This document shows positions 1-11,400 of a stretch of 64,000 nucleotides of DNA, piece after piece. The position numbers and the translations under genes are program-made. The first letter of the stretch is position 1. Each line of letters opens with the position of its first letter. This stretch comes from Erodium maritimum (lineage: Eukaryota > Streptophyta > Magnoliopsida > Geraniales > Geraniaceae), in NCBI GenBank assembly GCA_963921825.1, contig OY997593.1, forward strand, positions 63,348,039 through 63,412,038, in the 5' to 3' direction. The notes under the pieces were generated by a model. It had not been told where the DNA came from and made no database searches. It worked only from the letters and a program-made list of their open reading frames with translations.

Positions 1-690
1 GCTAACTTCAGGAACAAAGCATACCCAGGCTCAGGTCGATTAGACCAACTAGGAATGTCGGTAGGATTTAGATGCTAGTTGCGTTTTGAAGCCATCTTTT
101 CATGTAACATCTAATCTGTAGCTAATTTAGCCTCAAAGGGCAGTGATCTATGTCTACCTAAATAATTCTTGGCATTTTGGAAAGGCAAGTAATGCCACCT
201 CACTGAAACTGTAAGAGAAAAAAAAAGAATATCTACCAGAGTTGAAAACCAAAAACATAGAGGAATATGATTACTAGTCTACACATGTATGCTTCTCGAA
301 CACAATGCAATCTTAAGTCCCAAGGAAACAAAAGAATTAAACATTTAAAAGTTAAAACTAAGCATGTACAGAAATAAGACTTCTGAAAGCAATTGGCCTC
401 CAAAACAGAAGTTAAACTTGAGAGGGTGAAGTGGTTGAGTCTTACACAACTTCAAATCACAGAACTAGCTTAGCATCATGCTTTATGTGGAATATAGAAA
501 ATTCGGCAATCGCTTCCAAACAAATGTACCCACCGAGATTTGAATTTGTGACCTTAAGAAGAGGTGAGACCTGAAGAATTCTTTACCACCAGGCTAACCC
601 AAATGGGCGCAATTGCTACATATACATATACTTGGGAGCAGAACTAGTCAATATTTATATCACTAGAAATGGAGAACTGGGAGATTAAGG
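1..690. other. Intergenic, no gene recognised
   Basis: AT-rich sequence without an ORF that resembles a known protein and without clear inverted or direct terminal repeats. It precedes the small minus-strand gene relics at 694-1270. I see nothing else supportable here. Confidence 0.5.
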
Positions 691-693
691 AAC

Positions 694-834
694 TCATGGT
701 TTCCCACCACCACCTTCAAGCTTGGGGACTTTCCCGGCAGGCACCCTTGGACACATTACCCTTGCCGCCGGCCTTTTGTGTCTTGCCTTCTTTTCATCCT
801 TGGTTTTCTTGACCCTCTCCTTGTTTTCCCTGGC
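694..834 (-). pseudogene. Ribosomal protein eL24 (RPL24) C-terminal fragment
   Basis: The minus-strand frame reads RENKERVKKTKDEKKA and ends in KVPKLEGGGGKP followed by TGA at 694-696. In plant cytosolic eL24 the last exon carries an ERIKKTKDEKKA-like helix and a GGGGGKR-type terminus, so this is its C-terminal 45 or so codons. What I see is only this fragment. Upstream on the minus strand the frame runs into unrelated sequence (HYYA and before), and no zinc-finger N-terminal half is present. The middle, between KKA and KVPKL, is shorter and altered compared with eL24. A live last exon of a gene with far-away 5' exons is unlikely, because the next minus-strand sequence upstream is a PPR relic. 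Treated as a gene fragment. Confidence 0.6.
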
Positions 835-1139
835 ATAGTAATGAATAACCCATGAAAAATAACACTTTGCAAAATCACAATGGAACACTGAAGTTCATCA
901 ACTCAATGGGGGCAGTAAGTGTGAATTCAAGTGCTCCAAAGATATAATAGGTTAGGCTAAATGTACCAAAGTGCTGCTTCCCGTGCAGCATCTCAGACTT
1001 CTGGCTTTTGAATAACTTCAAATATGTTAAATCTTGAATAAGCTTTCTTTGTGGCACTATGCTACTTCTTGTCAGTTTCAGAGGCAATACCCTACAAATT
1101 ACAATCAGGGATAACATAATTAATAATATGATTGCTTTA

Positions 1140-1270
1140 GGAAAATCACCTGATTTCACATAACCCATTATCATCATGTTCGCTGAAATTACATTCTTTT
1201 GAGGCATTTCATCGAACATTTGGCATGCCTGATCCAATTTACCACTTCCCAGCAACATAATTCTGAATAT
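1140..1270 (-). pseudogene. Pentatricopeptide repeat (PPR) gene fragment
   Basis: The minus-strand frame reads [20 protein letters not shown], then MMIMGYVKSGDFPKAI. This is a degenerate PLS-class PPR unit, where the usual form is [29 protein letters not shown]. The W of the ISWN motif is replaced, and only about one and a half repeats are recognisable before the frame turns into non-PPR sequence. PPR proteins bind organellar RNA, but a fragment this short cannot act as one. It lies about 300 bp upstream, on the same strand, of the eL24 fragment. Confidence 0.6.
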
Positions 1271-1479
1271 GAGAAGCAACGTCTTGACGTGCTTTTGCTC
1301 GGAAAGGTCTCATAGGAAATCTAAGGATTATCTCACTCCGCCATTCCTTATGCCATTACTGCTTCATGATGATCCTAAACTTACTCTCAAGAACAATTAT
1401 GCACAGAAAAAATGTAGCTTCTAGATGCACAGATATACAACAATGCCTGTTCATCCTACATCAAACAAACCAATGCCTC

Positions 1480-2262
1480 TTCTTCCCTCTGGCCTCTTCG
1501 GTTCTACTCTCCAGATCTGGCCCCCCCTGCTCCTTCCTACCGTCGCCCTTGCAAGCGCCGCCTTTTCTGAGTCCGATGGTTCTTCTCCCCGCCCCTCACG
1601 ATGTTGTTGTCGTGGTGGTGGTCGGGGGCTCGTCTCTCCTTAGGGGTGTTGGCCCCGGCGAGTTTCTCTAGCCTTTTGGCCCATCTCTTCCATTTGATTC
1701 AGGTAGGTCGGTCTTGGTTCTGGGAGGTTCCTCCTACGTCGTTGTTGTTGCGGTGCTGGCCGCCGGCGTCCATCTCTATCCTCTGGCCTTCTCGGCGCCG
1801 TCATCTCGCTGCCCTCGCATGTTCCTGCTTCCTTCGCCGCCCTGCTTCGGCCGTCTCGCCCGTCCTCCGGCTTCGCTGTTGGTTTCTGCTCGTCTCTCCT
1901 TGCGGTCGCGTCGCGCTGGTGGTCGAGGGCTCGCCGCCGTTTCTGGGTGTTGGCCCCGACGAGTCTCCCTGCCCTTTGGGCTTCCCTTCAGCGGGCAGTG
2001 GTTCGGGAAGGCGTGTCATCGCGGCCTGATCGGCCCTTCCTGGCCGCCGTCTCTTGCGGTGCTGGCCGCCGGCTGCCCAGGAACTCCCGATCTTTCCCCG
2101 ACGTTGGTCCCTGGTTCGGTGCGCGTGCGAGTTGATGCGTCCCGAGGCGCCGTTTCGTTTCCCGTGCGTGGTGGTTGCCCCTTCCCTTCGCATTAGGGTC
2201 TCTTTTTGGGCCTTGGGCCTTGTCTGTACCCAATCTTGCCTTCAGGCATTCAATAAAAAAAC
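1480..2262 (+). repeat. GC-rich unit with internal duplication and A-rich 3' end
   Basis: About 780 bp of strongly GC-rich sequence inside an AT-rich background, ending in CAATAAAAAAACG near 2250-2263. A GCTCGTCTCTCC...TGTTGGCCCC segment near 1628-1660 recurs near 1888-1960. A TTGCGGTGCTGGCCGCCGGC segment near 1747 recurs near 2056, so the unit contains an imperfect duplication of about 310 bp. Overlapping ORFs exist in several frames but none resembles a known protein; they follow from GC richness. The A-rich end suggests a retroposed or LINE 3' fragment. This is inference. Confidence 0.4.
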
Positions 2263-2669
2263 GTTTTTTTATGATAAAAAAAATACCTACTACAACGGTC
2301 AGTAGGGACTGATCTAATTGTATTCAGCTCAAAATCAGGAAACTATAATCATCAATAATGCGTAATGAGTTGGCAAGACGATCCACGATTGCATTTAGAA
2401 ACACTAACGAGTGCTTCGGCTCGTAACCAACTGATCCCTACACAAGAGCATCGAGAAATCGATCTCAATATGACAACTATTCAAGTGACTAAGCTTCGAC
2501 AAAATAGATCACGAACTGCGAAATGGATATCCGGTATCGACAATTGCTAGAATGTCAGGAAGCCAAACCAGAGAGTCCTGAACGACGTCGTCGAGTTAGT
2601 GCAGTAGCTTCAGAGACCAGTCAACGAGTCACGCTGACAGAGCCCGTTACGCATCGTGTCAGGTCGTTA

Positions 2670-3547
2670 GAGCATGTACAACGGAAAGGTCCTGGGTGAG
2701 GCCCTGAGGCTGAGGCCCTTGTGCTGACTGAACAAAAGTGAAGCCCTAGGGCCGCAGAATAGTGGGTGTTTTGCAATGGAGAGGCCCTGGTGAGGCCCTA
2801 GGGCTGAGGCCCTGTGCTGACTGGATGCTGAGTTGTTATTAATTGATATTTTGCTGTTTTATTTAATTCTTTATCAGAAACCGTTTAAATTATATAAATA
2901 ATTGTGAAAAAAATAATTTATGACAATAAATAAATAATAAATAAATTTAACACGAATAAAAATGAACTTTTTAATAATGGAAAAGAAATCAATAAAATAT
3001 GTGTATAGAATAATATGGTCAACTATGTAATATTCATAGTAGTTGCTATAACGAAAAATCTTTGAGTCGGACCAGATATAAATACACACAAAAATGAAAA
3101 TATGGTCAAATATATATTACATAAATATGTTATTTTATTTGAAATAGCATCCAACACTAAATTATATAATATATAATCTATTAAAAAGAAGATTTGATTT
3201 AAAATTTTAATATGCATTTCACTCCAAAATTAAAAGTATATCATATTAATCATAATAAAACATAATAACAAAAGCCCATCTAGCTCAATGGTAGAACACA
3301 AGGCTTTAAACCTTAAGGTTGGGGGTTCAAATCCCATAATTGACAAAAACATTGTTTAAAAAAAAATACTTGCGCTGTGGGATGCCAGGTGTCGGCACGG
3401 GAGAGGGCCAGCGTATCGAGGGGCGAGGCCCGGGCCGCGTGTTTCAGGGCCGCGGACCGCGTGAAATCCGGCCCACAGTGGGACGGCCCAAGGGCTGCGG
3501 ACCGCGCGCGCGGGTCGAGGGCGAGGGGCGGCCCGTTGTACATGCTC
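2670..3547. mobile_element. PIF/Harbinger-like non-autonomous TIR element (878 bp)
   Basis: The ends are GAGCATGTACAACGG at 2670 and its exact reverse complement ending at 3547. A TTA target duplication is at 2667-2669 and 3548-3550. A 3-bp TTA/TAA duplication is typical of the PIF/Harbinger superfamily. Subterminal GAGGCCCTG-type motifs repeat near 2690-2830. No transposase ORF is present. The centre is AT-rich and holds a tRNA-like relic (3274-3340). It sits inside the LTR remnant, so it is the younger insertion. Confidence 0.75.
3274..3340 (+). repeat. tRNA-Lys-like relic / possible SINE head
   Basis: It starts GCCCATC, has an A-box-like TAGCTCAATGG at 3281-3291 and a B-box-like GGTTCAAATCC at 3324-3334, matching the layout of plant tRNA-Lys. 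The anticodon stem AAGG/CCTT closes a CTTTAAA loop, so the nominal anticodon is UUA rather than CUU or UUU. The 3' acceptor strand does not pair with GCCCATC. An A-run follows at 3357-3367. A functional tRNA is therefore unlikely; it is a pseudo-tRNA or a tRNA-derived SINE head. Confidence 0.55.
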
Positions 3548-3775
3548 TTAGAGGTCGAGACTGTGTTTCGCTGACGTGTTATTGTAAGAGTTGCAGTATA
3601 AAGCTCTAAGTCAGCACTTCGTCCCTTTATCTTCTTTATTGTAGCATTTGTTGAGAACTTGTAGAAAGAGAGAGAACGAGTTTGGCAACTGAGAAGCCAG
3701 AATCATCTGTAATTTTCGCGAGTTAATCAATAAAGCTTCAATTTATTCTTAGCATCGAGCAAGAGCCTGACAAAA

Positions 3776-3788
3776 TGGTATCAGAGCC
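3776..3788 (+). other. Primer-binding site, initiator tRNA-Met type
   Basis: TGGTATCAGAGCC follows the LTR end after three bases. This is the common plant LTR-retrotransposon primer-binding site complementary to the 3' end of initiator tRNA-Met. It sets the orientation of this remnant as plus. Confidence 0.85.
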
Positions 3789-3879
3789 ACCGACCACGGA
3801 CACCATAACAAGAGCCACAGAGTTGAACAACATCGCACGATGAGCGACAAAAGCTAGCGTTCAGCAACTCAATGCTCCG

Positions 3880-4155
3880 ATGCAGGACCTCTTCGAGCAG
3901 TTTCAGACGCTCCGACCACGGATGGAAGCAGCTGCTGGCATGGCAGATAGAACGGAGGGCCAGTTTGTCGAGTTCTCCACGATGTTGCAATCCATTAACA
4001 CAATGCTTCACAACTTGTCCGGTTTCATGGTGAACATCGAGCGACGAGCAACTCCGCCTCCTCGCGAGATGCGGATGAGAGCATTGATCGCCGGAGGATT
4101 TTGGCGAGAGGCCATCTTGGAGATTGAGCAGATTGGACTCCAACGACATCGATAG
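3880..4155 (+). pseudogene. Truncated gag-like ORF behind the PBS
   Basis: A 91-codon frame starts about 90 bp after the PBS, where gag begins in plant LTR elements. It is Gln/Met-rich and probably helical (MQDLFEQFQTLRPRMEAAAG, then FSTMLQSINTMLHNLSGFMV). This resembles N-terminal Gag coiled segments but has no diagnostic domain. It stops at 4155, and the sequence beyond 4150 reads better on the minus strand, so the element seems truncated by another insertion. Copia or Ty3 cannot be decided. Confidence 0.45.
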
Positions 4156-5110
4156 TTCCGACGTCTTCGAGGTGATCCCGGTGTCCGTAGGCTTGAAGGA
4201 TCTGCGGAGGTGGACCATGCCCGGTGGAGAAGAGAGTAACGTCGAAATCACCGACACCCGATCAACATTAGGGACGATGAACCCCTCATATAGATCCTCC
4301 AGCTCATTCCGGACTGGTTCATCCCTCTCCGTATCAATCATAGGGGCCTTACCCCGAGATAGGTCTCTAATTAGTGGAGGCGACGGAACGGAGACAAGAA
4401 CCTCCAAAACCACAACGTAACTTGTGTCTGAAGCTAGGGTTTTGGGCATGAAAGGGAGACTACACAACGGATCAGAGGAACCTGAGGGGAAGACTCCCTC
4501 CTTCGTGGGGGCACCAGAAGGGATGACCGACTCCGGCAGCCCCTGTTCCGCCCTGCCTCGAAGAGGATTACAGACCAGAGTAGATGGCGGGGTCACCGTC
4601 AATTGAAACGTGCTACGAGCGCGAGGTTCCAGTGGCGGTTGATGAGCTGAGGCAATCACCGGAGACCGTGATGGAGGCGTGTTGGCAGGTTTGGACGTTG
4701 ACGATGAAGACGTTAAAACCCTAACATAACTTGGAGTAAAAGTTAGGGTTTTAGACTTTAGGGGACAGCCTCGTCGTGGTTTCACGAGTGGTTAAGAGGA
4801 TCCTAGAGAAAAGGTCGTGAGAACCACTGACATTAGAGCCGAAGGAATGCCTGTGGAAGAACAAGGGAGAGGTACCAAAACCATAGACTTCTTTGGCTTC
4901 CGGTTCCGTCTCATCTTAATAGGGGGCGCGACCTCCGAGGAAGGGCGCAGTGATGGCACAAAAAGCATGTGCTACACCACGTTGGACTGCGATGTAACAA
5001 GACTAACGGTAGAGAGAGCAGTCCCGTTGACGACAAGAGTAGGGGCCTTCATAGGTAAGGCTAGGGTTTCCTCAGTAAAGGAGAAAATCTCGGAAGTCGA
5101 GAGAGAATAG
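4124..5110 (-). other. Antisense ORF block of unknown origin
   Basis: A 334-codon minus-strand ORF (4785 to 3781) runs through this block. Its first 220 or so residues (4785-4124) are Ser/Pro-rich with basic patches such as KPRRGCPLKSKTLTF and an acidic stretch. The rest (4123-3781) is antisense to the gag-like ORF. Just upstream on the minus strand a similar RRNRKPKKSMVLV motif occurs near 4920-4880. I do not recognise the family. Basic RRGRP-like tails occur in some plant LINE ORF1 regions, so a LINE fragment is possible. Codon-level conservation cannot be judged from one sequence. Confidence 0.3.
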
Positions 5111-6164
5111 TAGTCTAATTATAAGAAAAGATTAATAACACATATAATGATTATTTTAAAATTAAAAAATAAATACAACAAATATTTAATAAATATATTT
5201 GAAAAATAAATACAATAAATTTTATGATTTTTTTTCCTTTCAAAAAACTCACTCAATAACGCAATTGTACATTTAAAATTAAGTAGGAACATGACCTGTC
5301 ACGCCCCAAATCCGGTTTTGACCGGACTAGTGACGTGAGCTAGGAATAGTAGTAAAATAATAATAAAGTTAAACTAATTGGGAAACAACTCCAAACCTTT
5401 AAAATTCCAAATAACGATTATGATGAAAATAAGTTAAATGCTCAGTCCAAACACGTAAGAAAAGTAGTTCGATACAAGGTGGAAAGTACGTCCAACTACA
5501 ATAAACCACCCGGATCCTCCAGGAACTCACGAGTCCCGAAGCAAGCTCTAAGTCTACTCACCAAGGAAACCTGTACAAACAGTAAACATGAAGGGGGTGA
5601 GCTTACGCTCAGTAGGAAAAAGTGGTAAAGTAAAAGAAACTCCCGCTTGGCAAGAAAACACAGTTTGTACAATTATCCAAAGGTTCCGATTAGTACGATT
5701 AACCAAAGAAAACACCATAATCAAATATCAACAAGAATTTCAAGGCTTACATAGACAGTAACTCAAGGAGATCAGAGGAGAGACAGTTTATTCTTTAATA
5801 AAAATAACTAAAGCAAGCACGTATAACGTCACATAGATAACTTAAACCACAATACTCCGATCCACAATTGGTCAATGTATCATATCGGATTGCCCCTCGG
5901 CCCAAAGGAGACACATATCGTCGAGGCTACCGGAAACATCCCTAAGGGGACACATATCATCGGAGCTCTCGGAAATGTCCCCAAAGGACCATAAATCATC
6001 GGGGTAAAGTAAGATGTCCTCCCGGAAACGCTCCCGCAGGAACGCATACCCTCGGGGTGAAGCAACAAGTAAACGATCCCCTCAGGGTAAACAACCTCAC
6101 GTCATACCAGAATTCCCTTCGGCCTGGACGTCTTCCCGGGATTCACATCGAGGTAACACAATAC

Positions 6165-6228
6165 CGGAATTCGCATCGGTCTTCCCGGAATTCGCATCGG
6201 TCTTCCCGGAATTCGCATCGGGGTTACC
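6165..6228 (+). repeat. Short tandem repeat inside solo LTR copy 1
   Basis: Three near-perfect 21-bp units of the type GGAATTCGCATCGGTCTTCCC lie in a wider region (5880-6300) of degenerate CCTCGG/CATCGG-containing repeats. Copy 2 and copy 3 of this LTR family carry different tandem arrays at the comparable place. Confidence 0.75.
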
Positions 6229-6822
6229 ACAATCCATCGGCCTAGGTACTGCCCCACACCGGCATTCCCCTCGGTGTAGGTACCATACCGGAACACAACC
6301 CCTCTTAGAACACACATCAAGGAAATAACACACAGCATAAAATCATAGTATAACCACAGCTTAGCAACCCAACAATCTTATCACAACACGCCACAAAGAA
6401 CTCACATTAACAATCACGCTTACCGGCATAACTTACCAATCACGTTCTATCGGTCTATCACTCACCCGATCATACCATTAGGCACAACCAATTCACAATC
6501 AACAATCACTCAATCAATCATAACACGTATCAACCATTCACGTGCAATCATCAAAGTTCATCTAGTTTAGTATGACTCTTATATTAACCCAAGGACGGAG
6601 CATGCATCGATACTAAGGACGAACAACCATCAATAAGTACATTCCACAAGCAATCCTAAGGCTCGACATGGCCATTCTACCAGCACGACAATTTCCCAAA
6701 GTATTGAAAGCGATTAAACTAGTGAATCACATCCTACATGCATACTAGACTCTTCCGGTTATTAATATAATTGAAAAGCGATTAATCTAGTGAATCACAT
6801 CCTATATGCAAACTAGGACATG

Positions 6823-6881
<59 letters not shown>
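6823..6881 (+). repeat. (ATT)n microsatellite
   Basis: About 59 bp of uninterrupted ATT trinucleotides inside solo LTR copy 1. Length may vary between individuals. Confidence 0.95.
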
Positions 6882-7780
6882 CTTATAGGCATATTATTAA
6901 CAATAATTAGAAGTGGTGTTACTACTCTTCCCTACCGTGAATTCTCCAAAGCTTAATACTCCTACCTACTGACGTCATGGCTAGCTTCCTCTCCGTCTTC
7001 TCACGAGGTCCAAAGGCCTCCTCCTCCGTCAAGTCCGGGTCCAAGGTCTTGGATCACAAAAAGACTATAATTAAAGACTAACCACGAGACACACATCTAA
7101 GTTAAAACCCCCCAACCGTTTAGTTCAAAAATCACCTCTCGAAATAGACGCAAAACACCCAAAAGGATTCAAAAGGACCAAAACTGGTCTGCCACGGATC
7201 GGGTCACGGAGCCGTGAGGCTCCCCGTCACGGACCCGTGACGAGTGCCGTCACGGTCTCCCTCCCTTTCTTCTTCTTCAAGTCTCCTTTGTTCTTCCTCT
7301 TCTTCTCTTCTCTCTCTAAAAATCGGCTAGCACTTGTTATGTGCTGAAAATGTTGCTCCAATTGCTTTAAATGACCTAAATTGATGGAGGACCAAAAAGC
7401 CCTTTAGCTTTTATCCACTTAAGGGCACTTGTGAGGGGTAAAATGATACTTTTAGCCTCTTTTCTTCCCCTCCAAGCTAGCATGGACAAGTGTCCATGTA
7501 GGGACCACTTGTCCTTAGCTAAAAACTCCAGCACCTTAATTTAATTAGGATTTGTCGATATAAAGTCCCGGTTTGACCAAAAATTGACTTTTCCAAAATT
7601 ACAGTCAAACGAAAGGAAATAACCCAACCAAGCTAACCGTGATGACGACTAAGCTTTTTGGGCCCCGGAAAGGTCCCGAACGACTCCCGGAATCTCGGTT
7701 GACTTTTCCGGCCGAATGTCAAACTTTGCCAGAAATCACTAGTTCGACCGGGATCGACCGGGAGCGATTCTTACGTGACC

Positions 7781-8425
7781 ACAATCCAAAGAGAAATCAT
7801 AAACAATAAAATTTTGTCAACTAAACATTTCACGAGACAAATGTGACATCCTTTATCGTCTTATCTAAATGTTCAAAGAGAGATCTTATCCTCTCTCGAG
7901 GTTTTTATGAGTTGCTAAAAAAAAATTAATATTAGAAAAGGAAAATGATTGATGGGAAATAGTCTTTACAGAAATACTAGGAAATATAATAAAGGGCAGC
8001 ATTGTCCGAAATATGCAGCCCATGGAAGTGTGAACGGCCAACCAATAATTCAACATCGTGATAAAAGATATAAATTAATTACAGTAATTAAGAAAATGAG
8101 TGAGATTAGTGAATAATGGCTATTACATTGCTGGATATTATTAAGTGGGCCCCACTGCTCTATCATCAACTTGGATAGGACAGATGAGGAGATGACAAAA
8201 CGTTACAGTAAAAACGTAATCAGTGGACGGACCTCACCTGAAACACGCAAAACTCCATTTGTCTTTCGTCATCTACATCGTCGATCTTACCTGTAATTCC
8301 TTTCCTGACAGGTTCAGAGCTCAGGATAATCGTCTTTCATTTCTTCGTTGAGTTCGTCCAATTTGCATGGACTGATCCGATTCGACTCGCCGAGTTAGGG
8401 TTCTTTACAAATCTGAGCTTCCACA
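7781..8425 (+). promoter_or_regulatory. Presumed promoter and 5'UTR of the RING gene
   Basis: The sequence between the solo LTR and the start codon of the RING E3 gene. The 120 bp before the ATG are pyrimidine-rich and look like a 5'UTR. No TATA box was assigned with confidence. The upstream boundary is the solo LTR target site, so the LTR end lies about 650 bp from the start codon. Confidence 0.4.
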
Positions 8426-11400
8426 ATGTCAGCAACAGCCGCCGGGACGGGGGCAAGGTCTCCGGACGGATCCCCCGATGATATCGTTGATACGACGCCG
8501 TTGCTCGCCAATTCCGGCACTACCAGCCCCGGGCGTCGGCTGGGACACCGGCAGAGCCTGCGCGACGCTGCGCGGTTCCTGCGGCGGGCCAGCAGCCGCC
8601 GGATGATGCGGGAGCCGTCCATGCTGGTTCGGGAGACCGCCGCCGAGCAGTTGGAGGAGAGGCAGAGCGATTGGGCGTATTCGAAGCCGGTGGTGATTCT
8701 CGACATCATTTGGAATTTTGCATTTGTGGTGGTTGCTGCGGCGGTGCTGTTTATAAGCCGGAAAGAGACGCCGACGATGCCGTTGAGGCTGTGGGTTTTG
8801 GGGTATGCTTTGCAGTGCGTACTGCATATGGTTTGTGTCCTTGTCGAGTTTAGGCGGAGGAGGCAGCGTCCGGCTGAGTATAATTCGGCGGAGGAAGGAG
8901 TGGACAGTGGTGGGAATTTGAGTTCGGGGTCGAGGGAAGAGACGGGGCAGTATGTGACATTATCCCAAATGGAAGAGGAGGGTACCAGGTATTTTTTCAA
9001 TCAAAATTTTAGAACAATTCTCCTTTGAATATGATTTTCTTGGTTATTTGCATAATTACTGTGCTCTATTGCCTCCTTTTTTTTGAAGAATTACTATGCT
9101 CGGTTGCCTGATTACAGGTAAAATCGTGGTTTTGTTTGATTAATGAAACATTCAAGTTTGTTTTGGCTGCCCATTTGGATGGTTAGAAAATGTTATCTGA
9201 AACATTATTGTTGGCATTTGATGATTATTGTTATATATTACTTGGTAATTCAAATTTAGTTATTCTATCTAGTGGAATGCATGGCCAAACTTAACAGCAA
9301 AATAGAAGAATTTGTGGTAGGATAGATTGTGAAGTTTAGCTTGATATTTCTTGCAATATTTATGTTTATAATAGTTTTTAACATCTTCTGGTGTCCCTTC
9401 ACCCCAAATATCTTTGGGGATGAGATGGGCAATCTGTTTCATATTGATTTGTCACATACCATGGTGAACTGTAGTTGTCAATTTAAGTTCTTCCTCTGCA
9501 TCTAATTTTTTTTCTTCTGCAACCCAAGATCGATTAGTTAAACTGAATTAATCGTGTTCACAATAGTGTTCACCAAGTAAAAGAAGACATTTGTGTTATT
9601 TATGCATCCTTTTCTTTCTTCTTTTTGAATGAGTTATTGATATTATGTTTATGGGGGGAAACCATTATCCTGTAATCTTGTGTGTTTAGGCACTCTCTTT
9701 GGTTTACTTACAAGTTCGGAAAAGATCTCATATTATGTTGGATTCATCAGTTTTCTCATCATTTTTGGTGTGTATCTTCTCAGCAGTATTGCCAAGCATC
9801 TGGAATCTGCAAATACTATGTTTTCATTCATTTGGTGGATCATTGGCTTCTACTGGGTATCAGCAGGTGGCCAGCCTTTGGCACGGTCCTCCCCACAGCT
9901 TTACTGGTTTGTTCTGCGTCCTGACTTCATTAATTTGTAAGATTGCAACCAGAACATTCTTTGCCATCCATCTCACCCCTTTGAATGTGTTCGGTGCGCA
10001 GGCTTTGTATAGTTTTCTTGGGTTTTGATGTGTTCTTTGTTGTCTTCTGCGTTGCCCTGGCATGTGTTATTGGCATTGCTGTCTGCTGCTGCCTTCCATG
10101 TATAATTGCAATATTATATGCTGTGGCAGACCAGGTAGCTCCTTTATCCCACTACATGGCATGTTATTATTAATCCATTTTTTTAATGATGTCTTGAGAT
10201 CTAATCATTATCATTGATAGTTTTACTACTGCATACTAGGATTGTTTATTCATTGAGATTTAAAAATGTTTCAAAAATTGAAACCTAAGAGCAAGGCCAA
10301 GTAGAGTCATCTACCTTTCTGAGTTGTTAAAAGTAAGATAAGTATTTGTTGACAGTATCAGAAGTTGAAAAATTAATTGGAACCTAACTTGTGAGCCTTT
10401 TATCTCCTTATTTATTTCATATTGTTGGTTCCTTTTTTATGCCTCTTTAACTGCATTTTTATCTCAGCCTTTACCTCTCCTTAACTGGTTAATTGCTTCA
10501 TAAGTGAACCAGTGTTTTAGATACGATATAGGAATTATCAAGACTGGACATGAGTGGAAACTAGTACAAGGGAAACTTCTATTGAGAATCTGGAGAAATA
10601 TCCTACTGAGCTTATATGCTTGGTACAAATGGATGGTATCACTAAGAATTTGAACATAGTTGGAGGAGAAAGACCATTGATTGATTCTTGAACAGTTTTT
10701 ATGTTCGTAACTGAAGTGTAAAGGTAAATCAAGGGGATAGTTATCTGAGTTAAATTGTGAAAAACTGCAGCTAGAAACCATGTGTAACACATTTAATTCA
10801 TAATGTGAATGGATTTTTGGGGTGTGCAAGTAATGAAATCTCGTGAAGTGGAAAGTTGGGGTTGCATTTACCCTGTACAGGTTATTCGTGGGACACTAAG
10901 CAACTGAAATTTGTTAAATTTTGTGGTGTGGCTAATCATTAAGGCATTACCCTAATGCACCCTTCATGCACAGACCCCCAAACCGCAAAGCTATATTTTG
11001 TGCTTTTAAGTAGTTTTTTTTGGGTTAATTACCTTTTGTACCCCTTTTGAATTGGTAACATACCTTTAGTACCCCAATGTTTTATAACGTTCAATAAAGT
11101 CCTTATGTTTTGGTAACACACATTTAATACCCCTTATAAATTGGTCACAGATCATTTAATACCCCTTATGTATTGGTAATAGAACATTTAATACCCCTTA
11201 TGAATTGGTCACAAATCATCAAAATGGCGTAAACTTGACCAAAATTTTGTCCACTGCGTTACCAATACATAAGGGTGCTTAAGGAGTGTTACCAATACAT
11301 AAGGGGTACTAAAGATAATTAACCTTTTTTTTACCATCAATCAGCTTCTCAGGGAGCACACAAGTTAGTACAAAATGGTCGAAATTCCCAGTTGGCTGTT

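Larger units (their letters stand above)
2290..3772 (+). mobile_element. LTR remnant of an LTR retrotransposon, interrupted
   Basis: The sequence just upstream of a primer-binding site has LTR-like signals: a TATAAAG box near 3597, AATAAAG near 3729 and a CA end at 3772. The LTR is split by the element at 2670-3547. The outer start is not defined; 2290 is only a guess after the A-rich unit. Without a second LTR in the window, this is the 5' remnant of a plus-strand element. Confidence 0.5.
5297..7775 (-). mobile_element. Solo LTR, copy 1 of a long-LTR family
   Basis: It starts TGTCACGCCCC and ends CTTACG (CA mutated to CG). It is flanked by a perfect 5-bp duplication TGACC (5292-5296 and 7776-7780). 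Its terminal 150 bp and interior motifs (for example GGTGAGCTTACGCTCAGTAGG near 5596) match, in reverse, the copy at 38984-42094, and in the same direction the copy at 62664. There is no PBS, polypurine tract, gag or pol, so a solo LTR from recombination between two LTRs is the best reading. It is 2479 bp long, which suits the long LTRs of some Ty3-type lineages. The strand is given relative to copy 2 only; true transcription direction is unknown. Confidence 0.75.

Noticed and set aside
1801-2193. 130-codon minus-strand ORF
   Set aside because: Arg/Gly-rich product of GC-rich repeat sequence; several overlapping frames are equally open.
3274-3340. Functional tRNA gene
   Set aside because: Acceptor stem does not close and the anticodon would be UUA.
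8395-9000. 201-codon minus-strand ORF opposite RING exon 1
   Set aside because: Mirror of the GC-rich RING exon; no family similarity, and the plus-strand exon is clearly coding.
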